Part shown: in pieces, positions 1 through 64,000 of the stretch
How the letters are laid out: the number at the start of each line of letters is the position of its first letter
How positions within the stretch are numbered: the stretch's first letter is position 1
Assembly: GCA_907165065.1 (NCBI GenBank)
Contig: OU015541.1
Location: forward strand, 9,682,501-9,746,500
Direction: 5' to 3'
DNA length: 64,000 nt
DNA from: Caprimulgus europaeus
Taxonomy: Eukaryota; Chordata; Aves; Caprimulgiformes; Caprimulgidae
Program-made: the position numbers and the translations under genes
Notes under the pieces: generated by a model
Databases searched by the model: none
What the model was told of the DNA's origin: nothing
Seen by the model: only the letters and a program-made list of their open reading frames with translations

Positions 1-1500
1 GTCAGAAATCAATATAATAATTTTATCAAATGTTATCAAGATGTAGCTCCTGGTTTACACACAGCTTTTGTGTTAGTGTAACTCCCTGTTAGGGAGCAGT
101 TTATTTGTACCAATACAGTTATACTGGTGCAGCCCCTAGTGTGGATGCAGTTGTACTGACATAAACGGCTTCATTTGTATTGTTTATTCCTGTCCGCACA
201 CGAGCACACTTTTGGTATCTTAGCAGTGACATACCTGTATGTGGAGGGACTGTGCCATTTCATTTTTTTGCCGATTTAGGATCAAATCTGTGTGTAGGCA
301 AAAATGCAGCCAACAATGAAAAAAGATTCAATACAGTTGGCTTTCTCCAGCTAAGTCCAAATTAGGTCATTGGAGGCAATGCTTGTTTTTTTTAAAGCAG
401 AAATCAAAATAAATCTTAGATGGAACAGAAGTATTTACATATATATATATATATATATGCATATAAAATTGCTTTTCAAAATACTTCTAGAACTCTTTAC
501 GTAAGTCTCTTCTGCTTTGGCTTTTTTCTTAAAACTACAACTAGTTCTTTTCCTGTAGCATTTTCAGAAACCATTTTATTTCCTTGCTGGTTCTGCAGCT
601 GTGTAAGTGTGTATTTTGGCTTGAGTAGAGAAATGATAGAATCTTCTTTTTCTAATCTGTTTCTTACTCCTCCTCTTCCACTGATTGTTGTTATTGCACA
701 GGAAAACTATATCCTGTGCATTGTCAACCACATAAAGCATTTTCACTGTAGCATCATTTTATTATAAAAATAGTGGCTTAAAGTTTGTTTTTTTTGGTGG
801 GTTTTTTTTGGTGTATGTTTTCTAATGCATATTTTAAAGATATTAATTCCAAATAAATCCTTACAGATACACTAGAATTTGTGATCTAAGGCCTCCTCCA
901 TGGATAATTCAGTATTAGATGTATTCTAAGTGTCAGGAAGTTCTGAGGGAACCTGCGTGGTGTATGTGACGCTATCAGCATAGGAATGCTAGAAGAAAAT
1001 CTTACACTCTTATATTTTTTTTAACATATGAATGTACTAGTATCTTTGAAAGATATGTATTTAAGAGGTCCTTAAAGAATCCACTGAAGGTATTGTATAT
1101 TTAGATATTTATCCAAACACGCTAAGTTCCAGGAGTGGAGTGTAACTTCTTCCAAGTCGTGTAGATGACACCTGCTGTAAGCACAGTCCCTACCTCAAAG
1201 AGCTTGATTAAGTTTTTCTTAATTACTAGTGAATATTGGGTCCTTTGATTTCAACTGCACAAGTGGAGTGGGGTCTGAGTTACCAAGCTCTCTCTCCGCG
1301 GGTGTCTGGATGCAGGCCCCCGGGCAGACCCCAGCCCCTTTGGCCACAGCCCCCTCAGGCCAGCAGCACTGGGGGCTGACGAGCAGCGAGGGGCTCGGCT
1401 GTGCTCCCCAAACGTTAGCGATCAGAGACAGGAGGAGCATAAAAATATTAATTTAAGGGCGATTAATTCACTCCCCTACCCTTCAGCGGACTCTCCCCTT
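1..1500. other. Upstream flank of SULF2, no gene seen
   Basis: This AT-rich stretch lies before the CpG island. Its open frames are short, lack splice context and resemble nothing I know. It contains an (AT)10 microsatellite at 439-458. GC content rises from about 1260 onward, approaching the island. It could hold distal promoter elements or the tail of a neighbouring gene, but nothing in the sequence demonstrates either. Confidence 0.6.
439..458. repeat. (AT)10 microsatellite
   Basis: Ten uninterrupted AT dinucleotides are visible here in the upstream flank. It is a simple repeat with no evident function and is likely polymorphic in length. Confidence 0.9.
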
Positions 1501-1504
1501 TGCC

Positions 1505-1510
1505 TATAAA
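1505..1510 (+). promoter_or_regulatory. TATA-like box at the edge of the CpG island
   Basis: The hexamer TATAAA occurs in the context CCTATAAAGGC, exactly where AT-rich flank gives way to GC-rich DNA. A TATA box usually sits 25-30 bases before the start of transcription, which would place a start near 1535. The motif and its position are seen; its use is inferred. CpG-island promoters often initiate broadly without a TATA box, so starts further downstream are also possible. Confidence 0.45.
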
Positions 1511-2690
1511 GGCTTTGTGCTCCCGCCGTCGACCCCTTCCCCTCGGAGGAAGCTGCCGCTGCGGCCTCCCCGCATCCCGGAGCGCGCTGGGGTGCGGAGC
1601 CGGCGGGCAGAGCCGCGGCCCGCGGAGCTGCCGCTGGACTTTGAACGCGGCGGGGGCGGGTGGAACAGGTTCCCTCCCTGCGCGCGCCGGGGCGTTGCGT
1701 CAATGCTGGGAGGAGGATCCGCGAGGTAAATGAACTTTTTAAACGGGAAAAGGAGAAGAAGCGAGAGGAGGAAGAAGAGGCGGGGGCAGCACCCGCCCGA
1801 GCGCTTCCTCTGGGCGCCTGTTCGGGAAACGGGCTTCGGCCGCTGCCCAGGGCCGCGGCCGCAGGATGCGCTTTCTCGCCCCGCCGGGCTCGGGGCTCCG
1901 CGGGCGGGCTGAGGGAGCAGCGGCCGTGGTTCGGTGCGGCTGAGCGCCGGCCCCGCGGGTGAGTGTGCGGCGGCGGCGCTGCCAGTGCAGGGAGCGCTGA
2001 AGGGGTGTCTGGAGCCCTCCCGGCCGCTCGCCAGCTGGGCACGGCGCGGAGCCTGGGAGCGGCTGGCGCCGGTGCCCTCGCGTCGGGCCGAGCCGGGCTG
2101 CCGTAGCGGGGAGCCCGGGCGGAGGGTCCAATGCAGCAGGCAGCGAGCAGGTCTGGCAGCGCTGCTGCTGCTGCAAAGGTGACGGGCGCGGCTGGAAGTT
2201 GAGCGGGGTGTGGGGAGAAGGGGGCTCGGGGCTGGGAGGGCGGGCAGGAACCGGCCGAGGCTGGAGGAGAGGCGATGCGGGGCGGTCCCGCCGTCGGGAT
2301 GGCTGCGTCCCCGCTGCCCCTGGCCAGCTCCGTCTGGCGCGGCGGGCGCTGCCCCGGAGCGCTGTGGCCCTCCCGCCCCGAGCTGCTGCCTGCCCGGGCA
2401 CGGCGGCGTGGGCGCCCGGTGCCACCCTGGGAGCTGATAACTCTGCGGGGGGGACGGTGCCGCCCTGGTGCGGGGGAGGAGAGGGGAGGGGATGGTGCTG
2501 GAGGGGCCGAGTGAGTGTCCCCCCTCGCCGGATGCGTCCCCGTGGTGCTGAGAGGTGGCCGCCGGGCTGTGGCTGTGCGGGAGAGTTTCCAAAGACCGCT
2601 GATGCCATTGCACTTCGGTTCTCCCTGAACGAATTACCGTGCGCATCCGGGTAACGCGGTGTCTGCGCGTCGGTGTGTTCGCACACACAC
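1510..2690. promoter_or_regulatory. SULF2: CpG island, presumed SULF2 promoter and 5' UTR
   Basis: About 1.2 kb is strongly GC-rich with dense CpG, in contrast to AT-rich DNA on both sides. GC-box-like runs (GGGCGG or GGGCGGG) occur near 1653 and 2238. Its place 5.5 kb upstream of the first coding exon fits the promoter of a widely expressed developmental gene with a non-coding first exon. Long open frames on both strands here reflect low stop-codon frequency in GC-rich DNA and are not evidence of protein. Which part is transcribed cannot be decided without transcript data. Confidence 0.75.
1535..1958 (+). other. SULF2: Putative non-coding exon 1 of SULF2, ends uncertain
   Basis: Exon 2 begins with 73 bases of untranslated sequence after a good acceptor, so at least one upstream non-coding exon is needed. 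I propose a start about 30 bases after the TATA-like box and an end at the donor CGG|GTGAGT (GT at 1959), the best donor match in the island. Other plausible donors are GAG|GTAAAT (GT at 1726), AAG|GTGACG (GT at 2179) and CGA|GTGAGT (GT at 2511). The choice is inference, and several of these may be used as alternative first exons. Confidence 0.3.
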
Positions 2691-5600
2691 CCGCACAGCG
2701 GGATTCTGTTCTGGACGAAGCTACAAAAAATTCTGTTTACTTGATATAACGTATTTGTGTGATGGTTAACTGCTTCTGCCTACTTTTTCTGTCATGAAGC
2801 ACTTGCATTCATTCCCTTCTGCTATTTTCTGAAGTGAAAGTCGGTGGTTATTACTGTAATTAATACAAGTTAATATAATTATCTGTAAAGTCCAAGATGT
2901 GTATCTTCATAAATAAGTGAGGATAATAAGTATAACAGGGAAATAATTTTTAATCTCTTTCAAGTTGTTACTGGGTTATCATTGCATGTGGTGCAGAACA
3001 GTGTGGTTGTTATTGTGGATTTGGGGGATCCACATAGCAATTTAACCTATCTGAGGACTAATTTCCTGTGTATTACTGGGAAGCTCTAATAATAACATGC
3101 AAGCAGTGAACAGAAAGAATAGTATGGATTCATGGAGAGTGTATTGTGCTGTTTAAAACACTTTTTAAAATGTCCGGTCCTAGCAAAAAAATATAGCTAA
3201 TTTATAATTCAATTTTACTTAAAGTTATAGAATAGGGAAGAGATTCTGTAATGCAAATAAGCTTCCCTGTAATAAATATTTAGCTTTGGTATAGAGTTCA
3301 GCAGCATAAGGGAAGCGAGTCAGAAGAACACATCTGAATAGTAATTCAGTGCTCTAATAAGTCTGGAAGCTGTGTTCCTGACTTCTGAAGAAATGGTGGA
3401 TGCTTGCAAATGAGAAATACTTTCAGCCATAGTTTGCTTAGGTAAATCAGTACAACTGTAACAGTTCGCACTGGGGGTTTGATTTTGTACTTTCTCTTAA
3501 ATTTTTGACTGTCTGGGGAAAAAGAAATCAGAAAGTATAAAACTATATGAAAACACAGCATGTTGTTAGATTACAGCAGTAATATTGATACCAGACTTCC
3601 CCTGAGAACCTTGTTTGATTGCAAACAAGATTCTTCCCAATCCACATAGAAAAATGTATTTATCTCTTACAAACAAAATAAGGTTTCAAATGATGGTTGA
3701 CCGTTTCAGTGAAAAAGGAGTTATCATAACCAAACCTGGATGTATAGGAGTGACTCAAGAGTTAAAAGGACAGCAGCACCGCTGAATCCATTTAAGTGGC
3801 AAAGTGGTTTTAATTGGGTTGGTTGCTAGGGAATGGATCCAGCACCCTGTATTTCAATGAATTTAAACATTGGACAAATGGCACACCTAAGTCTGCTTAA
3901 ATAATACACCTGGTGTTGGCTCCAGCTGCATTTAGAGCAGGTGTGCATTGCTTCTTGTGAACCAGTTTTCCCTTATTGTGCAGTTCCACTCTGTGGCTTA
4001 CATGCTGTTACTCTGGCAGCTGCTGAGCAAGTTGAACTTGCCATATCAATGCTGTATTTAGTGTTTTGCAGTATCCTTATTTAAAAATAAATCAGTTAAT
4101 GTATAACACAACTAGAAACTGCTTTCTAGAAGTAGACGGGAAGCAGAATTAACTTACATATTTGATGCAAGAATTAATTACACGTCTGTGCGTTTTCTGT
4201 TACAGGGTCAGATACAGCTCTTGATTATATTGGAATAACTTAATTATTTTACTTCAGTGAAGTTGCAGTAGGCTTGTGCATGAGACAGTTGTGCTAGGAC
4301 TTGCATTAGCAAGTTTGGGAGCGCCAGTGTGTGCAAGCCACTGTCAGTAGTTTTGCATGCAGTGCCTGTTGCATCCATGCCAAGCAATGATCATCAATAG
4401 CATGTTAAAAATACCATCTGGGGGTAGATCTGACACCAGTTATCCCTGTGCATCCTGCCTGTGCTGCAGAAGAGCTGACATTAATTACTTGAGGGCAGTA
4501 TTAAAAAGAAGTCTTTCCTTGGTATAAATGCTAGTTGATAACAGAATATGGCTCCATTCCCTTATAAATAGAATAAACGTACTGAAGTCTGGCTTTATCT
4601 CTTCAACATTTATAATGTGACTTAGTGTAATGTTCTGTGTTGCCACACAGGAGAATTAATTTTGGCTCTATTCTCATTCCCCATACTAGCAGGAGTTAAG
4701 AACAAAAAGAAGCAGCTGTATCTAATTCAGGCTAGGAAGGGAGTCAGGGACTTGTTAAACTCAACCGGAAACCATAGAAAATAAGAGGAGCACACTTTCT
4801 CTAAAGCAGCCTGCTAGGAGGTTTCATAGGCTTCATAAAGCTCAGCTAGATGCCCCATCTGAAGAACCTTTCATAAATTTCTGATAGCACTTTCCTAAAT
4901 ATAAAGCAGGAGTGACTGGACTTGTCAAGTTCATATGTGTAATCTGGGAGAAAATAAGAGACATACCTAATTCTCATGAGAGCTACTACAGATTAAGCAT
5001 CTTTAATATTGGAGGATGGCCTGCAGAGGCACATAAAGCAGTGGACCATCTGTACCACTCAGATCAAAATGCATCATTGAAGAGGGTGCTATATTAAAAG
5101 TGAAGGCAGATTGGAGCACTGCTGTGGAACTCTTCTGGCTTTATCTGTGAGTTGCAGATTAAAGTTGTTGACAGAAATGGGGAAAGAACTGTTAATAGAG
5201 ACTTTATGTCATATTTATTTCCTGAAATTCACTGAAGACTATGGGTTAAAAAAAAATCAATTTATATTTGACCACTGGCAATCCACATGAGAGACTTTTC
5301 TGTTGCTATTCTGAGAACTATTTAAAGCTGACTTTCAGATTTTACTGCATATATGTGTTAGTTGTGGCATGTCTGTCTTTTTATGAACACATACTTCAAG
5401 AAATCGGTTATTTTCTAAAATTGCTTTAATTTTCTTACCTAGTTATTGGTATGAGTTTTGCACATAATTACATACTTTGAGTTGGTTCCCAGCAGTACTT
5501 ACCCTGATAATAATAGGAACATAACACATCAGAGTAGTTGAAAAATGTTAATCAAGAAGGGGGTTGAGAAAGAGATAACAGGTTTGGTAGAAGCTGCCTG

Positions 5601-8133
5601 TTGTACTTGACATGAAATTCTCTCCTCCACCCGCAGTATCCTCTCAGAGATAACTAATTCTTGTAACCATAAATATACGAGTGTGGATAAAATAGCTGTG
5701 GAACAGCAGTTTATGTACATCCCCAAATGTGGTAAGTATTTTATAGATAGATAAGCAGCTCTCAGAGCTGGGGACGACTTCTATTTTTAGATACAATGGA
5801 GAGAGTGAGGGTCAATAAATTGTGAGGAGAAGACGGGCTGAGGGGAGAGAGGCAGTGAGGTCCTGACGTTACTCCATGCATTTGTTAAAAGAAGTGAGAA
5901 AAGTGCAAGGAAGACTGTTACATGCACAATACTCTACAGTGAGTGTAGTTATGACCAGATATAACAAGAACAAAACAGGCTTCTAAATGCTGCAAGAACA
6001 TTCAGTGAATGCTATTATTCTGAGAAGCTATTGGCTAGTATAGAGCAGAAAAAAAACCCCACATTAACTTCTAGACTATCAGAAAAATGTGTGTAAAGAA
6101 AACATTTTGTCAGGTTGTTTTGGTGGTTGTTTTTTGTTTGTTTGTTTTTTAAACTGAAGTACATATGGAGTAATTTCTGAAGAGTAGCAGCCATTTCTCT
6201 ACCCCTTCACCTAAAAAGCCGGTGTCCAGGAGTATGGGCCTGCTAAACTAACTCTTTCCTTTTTTGTTTCCTTTTGAAACAGGTCCAAGTTTGCCTCTCA
6301 AGCTGCTCTTGACTACTCTGGACAGTAGCAACACATTGAATCTGACATGATTCTTCCCAGTTGTACTGCTGCAGATGGAATTCCAAGTACAAGGAATGAA
6401 AATTGATAGGACTTGTCAGTGTTCCTTCTGCTATAGCCTGGCTAATCTCTGAGCAGCAGCAGAGGTACTAAAGTTGTATTTGTAAACTTAAGACGCTGGA
6501 CTTCTCTCTTTCTCTACTCATTGGAACAAGTGCTAGGATACTTAAAATTGATTTTTAGTTTCTATGAAAAAAGTTAATTTCACCTACCTGTGAAACTCAC
6601 TGGAGAAACTAGTAAGGAAGAAGGATTTTTCATTTCCTCAAAACCCTATTAGTGTTCATTTTTGGAAAGCAGCCTTAGTAAATATTGCATCATCCTATAG
6701 TTACATATCTGTTGACTTATATGAAAATTCAGTATGCATTTCTTATAAGCGTAGAAGCCGAGTATAATTTTTCAGACCAGTGATTTTGCCGTTGCATGGG
6801 AACTTTCTTAATCAAAGTTTATCTCAAAGAACAGATGCTGACAGAGATGAAGTAATAATGTGGCTATGAAATAATCTGCTGGCTGAAAAACTGTTTTCCC
6901 AAGTGGCTTTAGGGACAATGTATTTCTCTGGGTAAAACACACTGTGCTAGGTTCTTTCTACTCAGACATTTCTGGTCTTTACAAAAAGCAGATAGTCTCC
7001 CTTGTGTCATTTTTAATCGATTTTTCAGTGCATTACAAGAGATCCTTGGCACCAGTCCAGGAAAAGGCAGGCAGCAAGTAGGGAATTCATCAAAAACTGG
7101 CTCATTGATCACTGGATCTGATTAAATAATTTGTACTTGATATTTTCAATACAGTTTCATACTGTTATTTTGACTTCTGAAAGCAAGAGAAAATCCCTTT
7201 ATACCAGATCACTGAGCAAAACTATGATTTCAAAAATTCTTGAGCACGCTTATTCATTTTTTGGAATCTCCTTGTAGGAATTGCTAACAATTTTTTACTG
7301 GCTCATTAACAGGAGCAGTAGCAGTTAAACGTGCTCTCTTTTGCAAACAAGTCAATTTTGGGGCATTGTAGTTATGACTGAGAGAAGTCACAGGCAGTGA
7401 AAATCATTTTGGTGCATCCATTCCCAAACACTTCCAGTAATGGGCCTTCAATTGTGTTCATTAATAATAATAATGATATTTTAAAAAAATAATAAACAGA
7501 AATGCTGAAGGGATATCACGCTAACATCAAAGCTGTAGTAGACTTCAAACAGTATCATGCCATAGTTCCAAGATGTGGGCAGCTCTGCTTTCTAATGAAA
7601 TTTGTAAGATAAACTGCTTTATAACAAGCCTTCTGTCTGAGGATCCTGTATGAATTTGCAAATGTGTTGTTAATTTAGTAAATTTTATTACAGTCCTGTT
7701 TAAAAGTATGGATAAATGTGGGGTTTTTTCTTCAACATCTGCATTTTTTGATGCAATAAACAAAAATGTCATCTCAAAACATCCCTGAATCTTAAGGAAG
7801 AAGGTTGCTTTTTATAGGTATCAAAGCAAAAGTAAGAGTTTGATACCTTGCTAAATCCCTGAACTTGCTGCCAGATTTAAGCTTAGAGTGAAATTTAATT
7901 GCCTACGTTTGTAATGGCTTATAAACTACAAATTTTTCAAGTTTCTGCTTCCAGCTGGCACTAGAAAAACATTCAGTTGCTTTGGTTTGTTTGATTGTTT
8001 TTTGGGTTTTTTTCTTAGTAGTTAGATTATTTCAAGTATATTGCTTTCTACTTCTTTGGAGAGCACCTTGCTGTTCCTTTGGGGGCAGGAGGGTCAAGGT
8101 ATAAATAAATACTTGTTTCTCTCTCCCTTTCAG
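2691..8133 (+). other. SULF2: Intron 1 of SULF2 (5' part depends on the exon 1 donor)
   Basis: This is ordinary AT-rich intronic DNA between the CpG island and exon 2. I see no exon-like frame with splice signals and no clear transposable element, only short T-rich and TTTG-type runs near 6128-6150 and 7978-8013. The 3' end has a pyrimidine-rich tract followed by CAG at 8131-8133, the acceptor for exon 2. Confidence 0.7.
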
Positions 8134-8206
8134 AAGACCTGCAAACAAAAAAGAAATAGAAGCCATTAACCTACCTTGTTCAGGGAGAACACTAAATCAG
8201 CACAAT

Positions 8207-62637
<54,431 letters not shown>

Positions 62638-64000
62638 GTATTTCTTGTGTACTTCAGAGTAATTATCTGTAGTGTGCAACTGTAGCTGATTTCTGCCTTC
62701 ACAGGCCAGATCAGAATCAGTTTTGTTACGTGGTTGCCTGCTCACAATCCTGGTGTGACACTTTCTGGGGCAGCTGACTGCTGCAGGAGTACAAGGCCCA
62801 CCTTCTGCCAGGAGGGAGTTTCATTGCCTCGGTGTCACGTGGTGATGATGATGTAACAGGACGTGTAACATGGCTTATAAACCAGTTAGTTGTGCTCTTG
62901 TATTGACCATGCTGCTGTTAGATACCAGAGATGAATGCTTTCAGCTACAGGCTTTTTTCTGAAAACTTGCTTTCCACAAGGGCAAATTGTCAATATGGTG
63001 CAGGGTTACACAAACATGTTTTAAAAAGAACAGTGTGTAAAGTGTATGGATTCACAGGGTGGGGAGATGAGAGAATTTCTTCCCATTCAGTTTCTTCAAG
63101 GCTGGATGTATTATCTCACAGGATGCAATTACTGCAATATTTTGCAGGTTTGCCACATGGGAGAAGCAGCAATTTAACAGTTGATGCAGGGTAACTGTAT
63201 TTTTGTAACCATCACTGACTTAGTAACCGGATCATCCTTCTCTAGTGCAGATGGTCTGTGAATTTTAAGTGCAACAGGCAATACTAAAATAGTGATTATG
63301 CATTAAGGTCTCTGCATAGTTGGTTTCTCAGCCAGATACTTGCAAAATGCCCACCAGTTGCATGGAAGGAAGGTTCAAGCACATCTGAATCCTTCTGGGG
63401 AGGCAAGCAAGCTCTTGCTGTGCAAATAAGCACAGCAGAAAATCTTTCAAAATCAAATGTTGACCCAAACAGAATTTGCCCCTGAGAAAGCTGTTCAGAA
63501 AGAATCCAGGAGCAGCTGCTCCAGATCAGAGAGGTCACAGAGCAAACTCTGAGGCTGCTGGGAGCCAGATGTCACCAAGAGTAGAGCAGCCACAGTGGCA
63601 GTAGTGGTACAAGTATTGCAAAAAAAAAGCTGTACTTGAATGCATGCAAAAGCACAAGCAGCTTTGACTAAGTAACCTCTGTGGGAGGTTTGGATGATAT
63701 TTCTTTGTCTCGTGGGTATAACAGGATGAGTTTTGGGGTGTAACGCTTAAACCCTTGGAGGTGCAGCCTTGTGTGAGGTAGGCAGTCCTTGTGACCTACG
63801 TGGATTCTGCAACAGATGATTAAAATACAGAGAACAGCAATTTCTTGGGTTATGCCAACCCATGCATGGAACCTGTGGCAAAAAGCATTTGGAATGAAAT
63901 CAGTATAATTCTAAATGGCAAATCCCCAAAATGTTTATATTGTCTTGTAAGCTACTGCTTTAAAAACTGATGTTAACAACTGAGTTTATTTAACATATAC
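62638..64000 (+). other. SULF2: Intron 14 of SULF2, cut by the window edge
   Basis: The first 1.36 kb of the intron after exon 14 is present. It is unique sequence of mixed composition, and I recognise no repeat, exon or RNA gene in it. The next coding exon, expected to resume with a Ser/Arg split codon, is not found before position 64000. Confidence 0.75.

Noticed and set aside
1504-2688. Minus-strand open frames of 394 and 315 codons across the CpG island
   Set aside because: GC-rich DNA has few stop codons. The translations are low-complexity Pro/Ala/Arg/Ser-rich with no domain. An antisense transcript is possible, but a protein is not supported.

Overview
The window is vertebrate nuclear DNA, most likely from a bird. 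Long AT-rich introns carry GT...AG exons. Recognisable retroposon remnants are sparse and mostly of the CR1 LINE type, with a few very old MIR/L2-like relics, and one GC-rich CpG island sits at the 5' end. The species cannot be fixed by reading alone. I see no operon, phage, CRISPR array, tRNA or rRNA, and no second protein gene.

Everything coding belongs to one plus-strand gene, SULF2. It encodes extracellular sulfatase 2, an endo-6-O-sulfatase that edits heparan sulfate on the cell surface and in the matrix. Thirteen coding exons (numbered 2 to 14 here, after a presumed non-coding exon 1) join in one unbroken frame: 8207-8381, 13878-14117, 26693-26844, 30307-30476, 34895-35045, 36840-37015, 40066-40194, 41148-41204, 41926-42055, 52221-52428, 58657-58900, 60711-60807 and 62543-62637. 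They give 674 complete codons plus two bases. The human protein is about 870 residues, so roughly the last 200 residues lie beyond the right edge. All 12 complete introns between coding exons are GT-AG.

Layout: 1-1500 is upstream flank with no gene seen. At 1505-2690 there is a TATA-like box followed by a CpG island, the presumed promoter and non-coding first exon. From 2700 to 8133 is intron 1. From 8134 the coding exons begin: signal peptide and first metal-binding aspartates (exon 2), formylglycine active site (exon 3), the rest of the sulfatase domain (exons 4-8), then the basic hydrophilic domain with furin-type sites (exons 9-14). The largest introns are intron 3 (12.6 kb) and intron 10 (10.2 kb). 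Intron 10 contains a striking 9-bp C4T5 minisatellite at 49714-49866.

The most useful observations are in exon 12. The first furin-type site reads RNRSIR and contains an N-glycosylation sequon (N538-R-S). The second site known in mammals appears lost and replaced six or so residues downstream by RVQR. Other leads are paired dyad-symmetric homeodomain-like motifs in intron 12, isolated CpG-dense patches in introns, AT-rich candidate conserved elements in intron 7, and symmetric exons that could be skipped in frame. No previously undescribed system is evident.
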